Virus record (IMG/VR): IMGVR_UViG_3300007609_000022
Location: 1 to 59,294 of that record
Strand: one strand, 5' to 3'
DNA from: a virus
Length of the DNA stretch: 59,294 bases
Positions 19,801 to 28,338 of the stretch are shown piece after piece. The position numbers and the translations under genes are program-made. The stretch's first letter is position 1. Each line of letters opens with the position of its first letter. The notes under the pieces were generated by a model. The model had not been told where the DNA came from, made no database searches, and was given only the letters and a program-made list of their open reading frames with translations.

Positions 19801-22800
19801 ACGTTGTAAGATTCAACCAAATACCCGGAGTAATCATTACAGATATCGAATTGACCGCAAATTCAACTGCATTAATATTTTTGAATAAAGAAAGCGGTTT
19901 AGAAATTGGTAGCTATATTGGTATTAAAAATATAACAAATCTTTCAGGCTTTTTTGAAATTGTAGATAAGTTTGTAGAAAGAAGTGAAGTTTTGCTAACA
20001 CATATTATAGAAATATCTATTCCTGAAGGCACCCAGACGCCGGAATTTGAAGGAAGCACTGTAAATAATTTGTATACATTAACTGATGCTAGATTCGATG
20101 CATATGACAATTTAGATCCTCAGTTATCGGCATTGCTAGATGAAAATAGCAAGTTATGGGTCGATAACAATGGAAATGATCTCTGGGAAGTTGTTGAAAA
20201 GAAAAAACAATTTATATCTAAAAAGATAGAAAATTTTGGATTAATCGACCCTAGCAAAGTAGGAAGTAAAGTAGTTTATAATTCCACTTTAAATCAGACA
20301 CTAACTGCCATTCCAGATCCAGGATTTGTAATTGCATATACCGAAGCCCCAGAGTTTTTATCAGTAAGACAAATATTATCTCCTCCAGATTTTCTGCAAA
20401 GCACAGTAACAGGACTCTTCGGCGAAGAAATATCAGTCAGTCCTGATGGAAAATGGCTTGCTGTAGGATCACCTCTTGCCAGCGGCGTCGGAAGTTATTA
20501 TAAAGGATTGTTTAATCCTACCATTACATATAACCCTCTAGATATAGTATTATATGAAGGAAAATTATGGAGAGCAACCCAGCAGTATGACAGAGATCTT
20601 CTTGCCAGTTTAGACGACTCAACTTGGATAGCACCAGGAACAGAAGGTTGGGAACCTGCTACTATCGTGGAAGCGGTCAACAATCCTTCAGCTGAAGGAC
20701 ACACCGAGCAAGGAGTTGTTACGTTATATGAATTTGCAAATAATCAATGGTCACGAAGAATAAGCGTAGTTAGTCCAAGACCTAATAATAGAGAAAAATT
20801 CGGATCATCTATCAGCATAGGTGTTGCAGACGGAATATATTATATGGCTGTCTCTGCACCAGGTGCCGCAGAAAATAGAGGAAGAGTATATCTGTACATT
20901 TTTGAAAACTCAGAATGGAAACATATCGAAAATGTAAAATACAGAGGAATTTATGACGACGAAGCATCTGTCTACTATGCAGGAGACATTGTTTGGTACA
21001 ATGGAAATCTTTATGAGTGTCTCGACAATTCAACAACCTATGTTGATGTTAAAGATACCGGCGACTTATCATCTACAGGAAATTGGGTCAAATTAAACAA
21101 TGTTGCTACACAGAACTCTTTACCTCAAAGTGTATCTGTGGAAGATGATGGTTCGACTTTGCAAAGTGGTATACTTAATCCTATCCAAATGGCCGAACTA
21201 ATAAAGGTAGGAGATCAATTTGGATCCAGTGTAGCAATGAATTACGATGCTAGTATTTTAGTAGTCGGCGCTCCGTTCTCTGATGATCAATATTTTCCTA
21301 ACTATAAAGGAGTTTGGCGCCCGGATTACGAGTACACTCAAAACGACACTGTTAGACACAAAGGTAATTATTATCAGTTAGCTAACATAGGCGAAACCGC
21401 AGTTGCTTTAGATTCTACCATTACTAGTTACAATCAAGAACCTGTCGGAGAACCATGGATAGAAATTGGCGATAGTTCGACAGATCCGACCGGAAAAGTT
21501 TTTGTCTATCAACGATCATTGCTTGGTACATACGAGCTCAAACAAACCGTTTCCGCAGATAATTTTATAAACCAAAGCGGAACAGCTATATCTATTAACA
21601 CAGGTGACGAGTTTGGATCGTCGGTTGATATAGATTTTTCAGGAACAACGATAGTTGCATCAAGTCCTAAGTCGGATATTGAATTTTCAAATCAAGGGTC
21701 TGCATATATTCTAAGAACCGATTCTGTAATCTTGCCCGAATACAAGCTAGTTCAAAAAATACAAAGTTATGAAAAATATCCAAATGAATTTTTCGGATTT
21801 AATGTTAGTATAAGTCCAAATACCTCTAAAATTGCAATAGGTGCAAACAATGCACAATTTAGTTCTCCTATAAGATTTGATTCAAGCTCTACTACATTCG
21901 ACGAAGGCAGATCGTTATTTTATAGTTCTAGAGGATTTGTTGGAGCTGTATATGTTTACGAATTAAAAGATGATATCTATTTTTTAACAGAAAAACTTGA
22001 AGCTGATTTCCAAGTAGGCGAGTCTTTTGGATACAGTGTTGATTGTGACGATTCAGTGGTTGTTGTCGGGTCCCCCTTCTATAAAACAACTGGTATGGTT
22101 AGAACATTTAGAAAAGATCCAACAAAGAACAGTTGGGAAATTTTAGCTCAACAAACTCCTGTAACTCAAATAGAAAAAGTTAAAAGTATTGCATTGTATG
22201 ATAACATAAACAATATTAAAATTCAAGATCTTGATTATGTCGATCCTGCAAAATTAAAAATTTTAAACGAAGCCGAACAAGAATTAAAATTCAAAACACC
22301 TTACGACCCAGCGGTATATTCAATAGGCACCGAAACTGTGGTAGTTGATTCAGACATCGCATGGACTACAAAAAATGTCGGCGAGCTGTGGTGGGATTTA
22401 AGTACAGCAAAATGGATATACTACGAGCAAGGCGATACAGCCTATAGAACAGGAAATTGGGGAGTTCTTGCTGAAGGAGCAAGCATAGACGTGTACGAAT
22501 GGGTTGAATCTTCGATCCTTCCGGCAGATTGGGCGATATTAGCAGACACCACAGAAGGTCTTGCCGAAGGTATAAGTGGACAGCCGTTGTATCCTGATAA
22601 CTCTGTGTATAGTATTAAAGAATTATACAATGTACAAACATTAGAACCTACAGAAACATTGTATTATTTCTGGGTAAGAAATAAAACAACAGTGCCTAAT
22701 GATATGAACAACAGAAGACTGTCAGCATCTTCGGTTGCAAATTTAATTTTAAATCCTTCAGCTAACAATACTTTTATAACATTGGCAGGGTCTGATAAAT

Positions 22801-25800
22801 TATTGGCATATAATTTTGAGACTGTGATTAATGAAGAAACAGCCCTGGTAAATTTAGATTTTTTCAACAAATTAGAAAAACAAAATGCGGTCCATAAAGA
22901 GTATCAATTAATATCTGAAGGTATTGCAGACAGTTTACCTTCAGATCAATTAGAAGCAAAATGGATTGATAGCTTAATAGGTTACGACAAAGAAGGAAAC
23001 AGGGTTCCGGATACAAATTTACCATCTAAGCAAAAATACGGTTTAAATTTCAGACCTAGACAAAGTATGTTTGTAGATAGAATACCTCCTTTAAGAACGG
23101 CTATCATAAACGTAAACCGTGTATTACAGAGAGAACCATTTGCCGACATCATAAATTTTGAAACTTTAAATTCGTTCGACGAAAAACCTAATGCAATTTT
23201 AAATTTGTATGATGTTGCTGTTCAAACATTAATAGATTTAGAAACAGTAGGAACTGTAAGAATCAAACAAGCTGTACTAAGGGCCAACCTTATCGATGGC
23301 AGTATCGATACTGTTGATATTTTAGATCCGGGATATGGATATAGAGTACCACCGCCTGTAGAATTTGAAGGAGATGGTACAGATGCAAAAGTATCTGTGG
23401 AATTAGATAATCAAGGACGCATTGTTAATACGATTATCGAAAACCCAGGAAGAAAATACGCAAATATAACGACAAAAGTTAGAAATTTTTCTGTACTAGT
23501 AGAATCAGATAGTACATTAAATGGTTTTTGGAGTATATATGCTTGGGACGATGTAAGAAAATCATTTTTTAGAAGCAGATCGCAATCATTCAACACCACT
23601 AGATATTGGGATCTAGTTGACTGGTGGAAAGAAGGATATTCACCGACCACACGTATTGTAAAAGAAGTTAATTTAGCATTTGAAGAACAAACCATAAATG
23701 TAGAAATAGGCGATTTAATTAGAATTAAAGAATATGGTTCCGGCGGCTGGGCGGTATTTGAAAAAGTTTCTCAGTCTTCTGAGACTTTATTAGACAACTA
23801 TACACTGGTCGGAAGACAGTTAGGTACTATAGAATTCAGTTCAACCTTGTATGATACATCTCAGTCCGGTATTGGATTTGATAATGTAAATTCTTTTGAT
23901 ACAGGATTATATGACATAGAAAATTCTAAGGAACTTAGAAATATTTTACAAACAATAAAAGAAGATATTTTTATAGGAGATTATAGTGCTGAGTGGAATA
24001 AACTATTTTTTACTTCGATTAGATATGCATTCGCAGAACAAACGTATGTAGATTGGGCATTTAAAACAAGTTTCTTAAATGCTGTACACAATGTCGGTTC
24101 TTTGAAGCAAAAAACAAACTATAAAAACGATAGTTTAGAAAGTTATAGAGATTATATAAATGAAGTTAAACCTTATAAAACGTCAATAAGAGAATATACA
24201 AGTAGATATACGAGTCAGGAAAACACGCAAACTGCTGTTGGCGACTTTGATCTTCCTCCAGTATACTCCGAAATCGAAGGAAAAATTGTTTCTGTAAATC
24301 AATCGTTAGCATTTATTGATCAATACCCGTGGAAGCTCTGGAAAGACAGCCAAGGATATTCTATCGAGTCTATACAAATTGCAGATCAAGGTACTGGATA
24401 TAAGCAACCTCCGTCTGTTTTAATTCAAGGAGACGGTACAGGTGCAACCGCACAAGCATATATATCTAACGGAAAAGTAGTAGCAGTACGAATGATTAAT
24501 GAAGGCATCGGTTACACTGTTGCAACCGTAACTTTAGTCGGAGGAAACGATAATGCGTCTACAACAGCAAAAGTTGTTCCAATTTTAGGTAAATCTAAAT
24601 TTAGAACTCTAGATTTAACAGTAAAATTTGACAGATATACAAAGGAAGGGCTTTATACACAGTTTAATTATACACAAGAATTTATAGCAGATGGAAATTC
24701 TTCAGTGTTTAATTTAAATTATGCTCCTACTAGAGATAAAAGCAAAATTTCTGTAATACGTAATGACAACCCTGTTCTCGATGGAGAATATACAATATCT
24801 TTATTTTCGTCTGATACTGATTCGTACAGTTTGTTAAAAGGTAAAATAACATTCATAGAAGTTCCTAACAATGGCGATATAATATCAATTGAGTACGAAA
24901 AGAATGACGAACTACTAGATTCAGTAAATCGAATTAACAAATATTATTCTCCGGTATCTGGTATGAAAGGTTCTGATATTAACCAATTAATGACAGGTAT
25001 CGATTTCGGTGGAGTACAGGTTCAAGGAACTACTTTTGATGTTACAGGCGGCTGGGACGCATTACCATGGTTCACTGATAGTTGGGATAGCGTGGAAGTC
25101 TCTTCGGATTATTATGTTGTAGCAGACGGTAGTACAACTGAAATAACGCTACCATATATTCCTTCAGAAGGACAAATAATTAACATCTATCTCAAGCGAA
25201 ATACCACGGTAGAACCGAGATCGATTAATGATTTACAATATACTACTGAAATACCTGATAGTGCTACAATTCGAATTGACGATCCCGAGTATGGAACTCA
25301 AAATCAAACCAATGAAAATGCATTATTGCCTACATTTGTAGGAGACGGCTCGACTAGCACTATTGAAATTGGCACTTCTGTAAGAACCAGTACAGGCGAT
25401 ATCTTAATTTTCCGCCCTATCGAAAGTGATGGCTCGGTGACAATTACCGATCCTACAATTGTAGATACAAACATTCGCGGCGGCACTCTATCTGCAATGA
25501 ACGGAGCTTATTCGACAGCAACTGGATTAACAGCAGAAGAAATAGTTATCGACGGCGAAACGTTTATAAGTCCCGATCAAGTACCTGCTCCTGAAGAAAA
25601 TATTCCGGGACAGATACTTGATAGTGTTAGTATCAAAGTTTTTACTACAGACTCACAAGGAGCAGCTCCATTAAAATCAAAAATAAGCTATGGTGATAAT
25701 TCTACGTCAGTGTTTGAAATAGGACAAACTATATTAGAAAATAGTTCAGTTATTGTTTACATAGACAAAGAACAACAAATCTTAGACACGGACTATTCAA

Positions 25801-27662
25801 TAGACATAGAAAATAACAATGTAGTTTTTGCAGATCCGCCTGCCGCAGAAGAAGTTATTGAAATTGTTTCTTTAGGCATCGGCGGCATTTCTATTTTAGA
25901 TTATCAAGAATTTGTTGGCGACGGCAATACCAAGAACTTCTTTACCGGAGCAAGATTCGAAGATACAACTTCTACGGTTGTTATTGTGGACGGGGAAGAA
26001 ATTAACATTGATTTTATTAATGGTCTCGATGTCGGCGCAGATTCTGATATTACCGCAATTCAGTTTGTCAATAGCCCGCAAACTGGCAGTGTTATTAAAG
26101 TTATAGTATTAGCAGGATCTGTATCGAATCAGCAACTTGTTAGAGTTAATCAGCAAACCGAGTTATATGACGGTTCAACAAGATCATATGATCTTAACAA
26201 CTTCGTTAATTTAAACAGAGGAAGTGCATTATCTTCATTAATTGTTGAAGTGAATAATAGAGCATTGCAAGGTGTAGATACTCGATATTTTACTGTTAGT
26301 AACGAGTTCCTAGTGCCAAAAACTACTACAAACCAAGCAGGAGAGGTGATCGATACTTTTAACGAATGGGAATTTGAGATAGGTATTGATCCTGCAGAAT
26401 CTGCAGGTGCAATTTTAACAGAGAATATCAGGGTTGAAGTTAACGGATCTACTCTTACTGGTGGACAAAACTTTGTTTACGATGGAATTAACAGAATCTT
26501 AATTTTCAGTGAATCGGTGTTATCGGAAGGCGATATATTAAAAATAGAAAATAATTTTAGAACAGAATACAATATATCTGGAAACATTTTAACTATAGAT
26601 TCGGAATATACTTTAACAGAAGGCGACGAAATAAAAATAACCTGGTTCAGCGAATATCCGTCTATGGAAATTTTATCAGATGAATACACTGGAGGAAAAG
26701 TTAATTTTGAATTAAAGTATCAACCTATATCCTCAGATTTTGTTTGGGTATATAAAAACGGATTGAGACTGGCCCCTGAAGTTGATTATTCGGTAGACCA
26801 GCGAAATAAAACAGTTTATTTAAAAGATCGCACCAGCGTAAACGATATAATTAAAATTATTTTATTTGGAACACAATCCTTTAAATTATCAAGTGCATAC
26901 GAAATACACAAAGATATGTTTAATGTTTATCAATATAAGCGATACTCTCAAGGATCAGTTAAACTTGCAAAATCTCTAAATTATTATGATACTTCTATTG
27001 AAGTTACAAATGGCGATTTACTAGGAGAACCTAATTTATCTAGAAATATACCCGGAGTAATTGAAATTAACCAAGAAAGAATTGAATATCTAGTTAAGTC
27101 GGGAAATATTTTATCTCAAATTAGAAGAGGAGCGACCGGAACCGCAATTAACGAAATTGTTGAATCGGGTGCAGGCATTATTGATCTAGGAGTTAATGAA
27201 AGTTTGCCATACGTTGAAGATCAAGAAAGATACGATTTCTTTAGTGACGGAAGCTCACAAGATATAGGACCGTTGCCGTTTACTCCGAATGCAACTGAAA
27301 TCGATAACTGGTATAGAGATACTATTTCGGAAGACCATAAACAGTGCGACGATATTGAAGTATTTGTCGGCGGCCGTCGCTTGCGTAAAAACCCTATTAG
27401 AATATATGATGAAAATTTAGGAGCCTCTAGTACGTCTGCCGATAAGACAGTTGAAGCAGAATTTAGTGTAACTGGTAATGATGCAGAAATAAGATTAACA
27501 GTCGCTCCGCCGGCCGGAACACGTATATCCGTAATACGGAAAGTTGGCAAAGTTTGGTATGATACAGGAGAAAATAGTGCAACTTCTGGAATAACTTTGC
27601 TTGAAAACGAATCGTCGATAGCTAAATTCATTGCTCAGAAGTCAACGGATTTACCTGAATAA
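13881..27662 (+). CDS. Giant multimodular baseplate/tail protein (4593 aa), gp7 position
   Basis: A single unbroken frame of 13.8 kb whose ATG overlaps the gp6 stop. The N-terminal 150 residues resemble large tail proteins of marine T4-like phages (SYPKSNLPIRKTSELLPQ; NPPINWDMFVNYREYYWMP). At least six short Trp/Tyr modules resemble carbohydrate-binding CBM5/12 folds (near residues 220, 1460, 1720, 2210, 2355 and 2470). Six FG-GAP-like repeats lie at about 2180-2745. Two GYxxPPxV...GDGT modules lie near 3145 and 3500. About eight beta repeats fill 3590-4400. It occupies the gene position of T4 gp7 (1032 aa), but I cannot show homology. A peripheral baseplate protein with glycan-binding capacity is the most plausible role. 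Confidence 0.8.
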   Translation: MANRSYPKSNLPIRKTSELLPQVFQTDTNNKFLSGVVDPLVQPGVLDKTVGYIGRRYGKTFKGSEVYLDNDQTLRSRYQLEPGVTISEDGKINSFYDYLDFKNQLKFFGNDNDRDDKITSQEHYSWNPPINWDMFVNYREYYWMPLGPEPVSITGQTGSIVSTYKVMASTGTSWIFTPDGLTNNPSITLYRGQTYEFNVNSPDEGFTIRTNYDTGSLLFDPNKTYFSGDLAVFDEKLWRADTEISPLDGSTIDINSQDWTLIDSSVANSSLNYNQGIENNGVKNGKLTFTVPLDAPDILYYQSDVIPDRLGTFIIADIESNTFINVEREVIGKTTYKSSNDIELTNGLVVEFKGNVTPESYSKSRWLVEGVGNAITLTKFEDLVPPALAQDTPEVLFDNEGFDTQPFDDADQFPAEKDYIVISKNSKDLNPWSRYNRWFHRSVIEQSANFNNSSFSASEESRAKRPIIEFKPNTKLFNHGVVAKRTVDYIDTVTDDVFSQIEGSIGYSIDGEFLFEGARILIVADTDSLVNNKIYEVKFITHNGIRIINLQETEDSDSLLDESVLIRRGQLNAGLMYHFNGVAWIRSQQKTSVNQSPLFDAFDSNGVSFSDIETYPVSTFQGTKLLSYQIGTSINDSELGFSLSYLNIDNVGDIQFNWNWDIDNFQYTENQVTNTVKLNTGFYKIDSDFDNGWTQTDLTFTQPIIDSVILDTDTNEVELRTVQWENLTDSAIINFYLNGQRINNNYSRQGNKFLFQTTFSQNDVISIKIIDNIEPDQGYYEIPLGLEKNPLNQEITSFTLGQAIDHVESSLEFDREFVGSIPGSSNLRDLSNYQSKTTRFIKHGGVSALPIVFLCNKDQNLIKALKYAKQEYTRFKNNFIETATSLNFDGNTADFVDEIVNQLSKTKTVDSPFIDSDMIGSGAYTSLDYTVDDEGIKTFALSENFDLDTLSNRAVYVYLNDNQLLHGAEYTFDSTFGFITINKDLSRGDQLQIREYVSTTFSHIPSTPTSLGLFKKYTPSKFIDNTFLEPREVIIGHDGSLTPTYNDFRDDLILELEYRIYNNIKVNYDETVFDIDSVLGGYYQQGDFTKSDVDAIVSQEFLSWVSNTGVNYAINQYFDSENAFTYTYSNMTDPTGTQNLPGYWRGVYQWFYDTDRPHRSPWEMLGFSEKPTWWNDEYGPSPYTRGNLLLWEDIQQGIVRQGPRAGRYSRYARPTILNHIPVDDDGNLLDPLSSGLARDFTLVNNQGSFKLGDVAPVEHAWRSSSEWPYAVLIALSLLKPFDFITRCLDRSSVTTNLIGQVVTKNTGYFPTIKDIVVPEPTVRLTSGLINYMSSYLRSIGLSPGLLTDTIQNISVSLSSRLSGFVDKTQQKYLLDSKNPNSASGSIFIPPENYDIIFNVSSPIDTITYSGVILEKTSRGWIVRGYDNISPFFKFYQAVPNQRDPIIKVGGISETFVEWAPEQTYNNGSIVLYRNDYYRSLKTHVSGETLDTSLWNKLPNLPLVGAIEAQRRRNFNKLKLQQITYGHEFNTIQQVVDFLLGYEEYLKSTGFVFDNYDTENQVSQDWTTSCKEFMFWTKHNWAEGSIITLSPSATKIQITAPVGVVDNILDSFYEYSVFKGDGNPLDPKFIDVNRDFQSVTINTTNTNQGIYFLKLNYVLKEHVVVFDDRTVFNDVIYDKPTGYRQLRIKSRGFRTVDWDGDYTSPGFLFDNVNIESWQPFRDYSLGDIVSYRSNNWVARVSHPGNENFDDAQWSLLDSEPEKKLIPNFDYRINQFEDYFETGAEGVSEVQRQLARNTIGFQSRQYLNNLAEDTVTQYRLYQGFIREKGTNNALTKLFTKLSDDTEDTSLLLNEEWAFKVGEFGGTDQSSEVEFEIKINNFEINPQPLLVTSTLPTSNLDQNYRVTGDEFTISAIPFSTNIIPVSYNSEPVKTAGYVKLDQPEWTVRDRISLNNLDIDQIVENDHIWITFDTIDWDVVRFNQIPGVIITDIELTANSTALIFLNKESGLEIGSYIGIKNITNLSGFFEIVDKFVERSEVLLTHIIEISIPEGTQTPEFEGSTVNNLYTLTDARFDAYDNLDPQLSALLDENSKLWVDNNGNDLWEVVEKKKQFISKKIENFGLIDPSKVGSKVVYNSTLNQTLTAIPDPGFVIAYTEAPEFLSVRQILSPPDFLQSTVTGLFGEEISVSPDGKWLAVGSPLASGVGSYYKGLFNPTITYNPLDIVLYEGKLWRATQQYDRDLLASLDDSTWIAPGTEGWEPATIVEAVNNPSAEGHTEQGVVTLYEFANNQWSRRISVVSPRPNNREKFGSSISIGVADGIYYMAVSAPGAAENRGRVYLYIFENSEWKHIENVKYRGIYDDEASVYYAGDIVWYNGNLYECLDNSTTYVDVKDTGDLSSTGNWVKLNNVATQNSLPQSVSVEDDGSTLQSGILNPIQMAELIKVGDQFGSSVAMNYDASILVVGAPFSDDQYFPNYKGVWRPDYEYTQNDTVRHKGNYYQLANIGETAVALDSTITSYNQEPVGEPWIEIGDSSTDPTGKVFVYQRSLLGTYELKQTVSADNFINQSGTAISINTGDEFGSSVDIDFSGTTIVASSPKSDIEFSNQGSAYILRTDSVILPEYKLVQKIQSYEKYPNEFFGFNVSISPNTSKIAIGANNAQFSSPIRFDSSSTTFDEGRSLFYSSRGFVGAVYVYELKDDIYFLTEKLEADFQVGESFGYSVDCDDSVVVVGSPFYKTTGMVRTFRKDPTKNSWEILAQQTPVTQIEKVKSIALYDNINNIKIQDLDYVDPAKLKILNEAEQELKFKTPYDPAVYSIGTETVVVDSDIAWTTKNVGELWWDLSTAKWIYYEQGDTAYRTGNWGVLAEGASIDVYEWVESSILPADWAILADTTEGLAEGISGQPLYPDNSVYSIKELYNVQTLEPTETLYYFWVRNKTTVPNDMNNRRLSASSVANLILNPSANNTFITLAGSDKLLAYNFETVINEETALVNLDFFNKLEKQNAVHKEYQLISEGIADSLPSDQLEAKWIDSLIGYDKEGNRVPDTNLPSKQKYGLNFRPRQSMFVDRIPPLRTAIINVNRVLQREPFADIINFETLNSFDEKPNAILNLYDVAVQTLIDLETVGTVRIKQAVLRANLIDGSIDTVDILDPGYGYRVPPPVEFEGDGTDAKVSVELDNQGRIVNTIIENPGRKYANITTKVRNFSVLVESDSTLNGFWSIYAWDDVRKSFFRSRSQSFNTTRYWDLVDWWKEGYSPTTRIVKEVNLAFEEQTINVEIGDLIRIKEYGSGGWAVFEKVSQSSETLLDNYTLVGRQLGTIEFSSTLYDTSQSGIGFDNVNSFDTGLYDIENSKELRNILQTIKEDIFIGDYSAEWNKLFFTSIRYAFAEQTYVDWAFKTSFLNAVHNVGSLKQKTNYKNDSLESYRDYINEVKPYKTSIREYTSRYTSQENTQTAVGDFDLPPVYSEIEGKIVSVNQSLAFIDQYPWKLWKDSQGYSIESIQIADQGTGYKQPPSVLIQGDGTGATAQAYISNGKVVAVRMINEGIGYTVATVTLVGGNDNASTTAKVVPILGKSKFRTLDLTVKFDRYTKEGLYTQFNYTQEFIADGNSSVFNLNYAPTRDKSKISVIRNDNPVLDGEYTISLFSSDTDSYSLLKGKITFIEVPNNGDIISIEYEKNDELLDSVNRINKYYSPVSGMKGSDINQLMTGIDFGGVQVQGTTFDVTGGWDALPWFTDSWDSVEVSSDYYVVADGSTTEITLPYIPSEGQIINIYLKRNTTVEPRSINDLQYTTEIPDSATIRIDDPEYGTQNQTNENALLPTFVGDGSTSTIEIGTSVRTSTGDILIFRPIESDGSVTITDPTIVDTNIRGGTLSAMNGAYSTATGLTAEEIVIDGETFISPDQVPAPEENIPGQILDSVSIKVFTTDSQGAAPLKSKISYGDNSTSVFEIGQTILENSSVIVYIDKEQQILDTDYSIDIENNNVVFADPPAAEEVIEIVSLGIGGISILDYQEFVGDGNTKNFFTGARFEDTTSTVVIVDGEEINIDFINGLDVGADSDITAIQFVNSPQTGSVIKVIVLAGSVSNQQLVRVNQQTELYDGSTRSYDLNNFVNLNRGSALSSLIVEVNNRALQGVDTRYFTVSNEFLVPKTTTNQAGEVIDTFNEWEFEIGIDPAESAGAILTENIRVEVNGSTLTGGQNFVYDGINRILIFSESVLSEGDILKIENNFRTEYNISGNILTIDSEYTLTEGDEIKITWFSEYPSMEILSDEYTGGKVNFELKYQPISSDFVWVYKNGLRLAPEVDYSVDQRNKTVYLKDRTSVNDIIKIILFGTQSFKLSSAYEIHKDMFNVYQYKRYSQGSVKLAKSLNYYDTSIEVTNGDLLGEPNLSRNIPGVIEINQERIEYLVKSGNILSQIRRGATGTAINEIVESGAGIIDLGVNESLPYVEDQERYDFFSDGSSQDIGPLPFTPNATEIDNWYRDTISEDHKQCDDIEVFVGGRRLRKNPIRIYDENLGASSTSADKTVEAEFSVTGNDAEIRLTVAPPAGTRISVIRKVGKVWYDTGENSATSGITLLENESSIAKFIAQKSTDLPE
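20418..22115 (+). repeat. Six FG-GAP-like repeats interleaved with CBM-like modules in the giant tail protein
   Basis: Within the 4593-aa frame, six segments share the pattern F-G-x-x-[IV] ... V-G-[AS]-P: FGEEISVSPDGKWLAVGSPL, FGSSISIG, FGSSVAMNYDASILVVGAPF, FGSSVDIDF, FGFNVSISP and FGYSVDCDDSVVVVGSPF. Each is followed by a strand such as GRVYLYIF or GAVYVYEL. FG-GAP repeats fold as beta-propeller blades. Three Trp/Tyr-rich binding-like modules are inserted between the blades. Confidence 0.65.
24660..27000 (+). repeat. Tandem beta-module array at the C-terminus of the giant tail protein
   Basis: About eight degenerate copies of a module of roughly 70-100 residues: [FY]-x-[GA]-D-G-[NS]-[ST], then a strand with VxVxxxxxxxxxDYxI, then [IV]xFxxxPxxGdxIxI. 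Examples begin FIADGNSSVF, YVVADGSTTEI, FVGDGSTSTIEI, ISYGDNSTSVF and FVGDGNTKNFF. Such arrays form the rods of phage fibres and large baseplate proteins. Confidence 0.6.
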
Positions 27663-27665
27663 ATA
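27658..27665 (+). promoter_or_regulatory. Late promoter box overlapping the stop of the giant gene
   Basis: AATAAATA, 7/8 to the T4 late box, covers the stop codon of the 4593-aa gene. It is 26 bases upstream of the chosen ATG of the next gene, the same geometry as the box before gp48. It could restart transcription for the fibre genes. Confidence 0.45.
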
Positions 27666-27690
27666 CACTATGAAACCTAAAGAGACCAAG

Positions 27691-28335
27691 ATGACAGATC
27701 AAGAAATTGAACCAAAATCAGAAAGCAAAAGTCCTGATGAAAACAGCGGATTCCACGTCGAAGGACATATAAAAATATTCGACCCAAACACCGATGAAGT
27801 GTTTGTTGATAAAAGAAATGCTATACATTATGAAAACATGAGTGTGGCAATGGTAAATTCTTTATCTAATCAAGGTCAAGGTTGGATATATGAAATGAGT
27901 TTTGGAAGTGGCGGTACCACTGTCGATCCTACAGGATTAATAACTTATCTCACTCCGAATACAGTTGGCAGAAATTCTAGTTTGTATAATCAAACATTTT
28001 CTAAAATAGTTGATCAAAACTCTATTGCCAATACTGATCCTGTAAGAAATAAAATGGAGATTCGACATATCAGTGGCGCATCTTATAGTGATATAGTAGT
28101 TAGTTGTATATTAGATTATGGCGAACCATTGGAACAAGAAGCGTTTGATAATTCAGTTGACATGGATAGTGATTTTGTTTTTGACGAATTAGGTTTAAGA
28201 TCATACGATCCTGCAGGAACAGGAGATTTGTTAACACATGTTATTTTTCACCCTGTTCAAAAATCTTTGAATAGGCTTTTGCAGATCGATTATACAATAC
28301 GTGTTCAGAGTTTAACTGGTTTTACCGAGGTATAA
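27691..28335 (+). CDS. Putative baseplate/tail structural protein (214 aa)
   Basis: I chose the ATG at 27691 (MTDQEIEPKSES) because it leaves room for the late box at 27658. An ATG at 27670 and an upstream in-frame start at 27631 inside the giant gene are possible. The N-terminus is acidic and disordered. From about residue 30 it is a compact domain (HIKIFDPNTDEVFVDKRNA, then WIYEMSFGSGGTT and a C-terminal TRVQSL-like strand). No enzyme motif is seen. Located between the giant wedge-type protein and the fibre genes, it may be a fibre-attachment or wedge protein (T4 gp8 to gp10 territory). I cannot name a homologue. Confidence 0.65.
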   Translation: MTDQEIEPKSESKSPDENSGFHVEGHIKIFDPNTDEVFVDKRNAIHYENMSVAMVNSLSNQGQGWIYEMSFGSGGTTVDPTGLITYLTPNTVGRNSSLYNQTFSKIVDQNSIANTDPVRNKMEIRHISGASYSDIVVSCILDYGEPLEQEAFDNSVDMDSDFVFDELGLRSYDPAGTGDLLTHVIFHPVQKSLNRLLQIDYTIRVQSLTGFTEV

Positions 28336-28338
28336 TAA

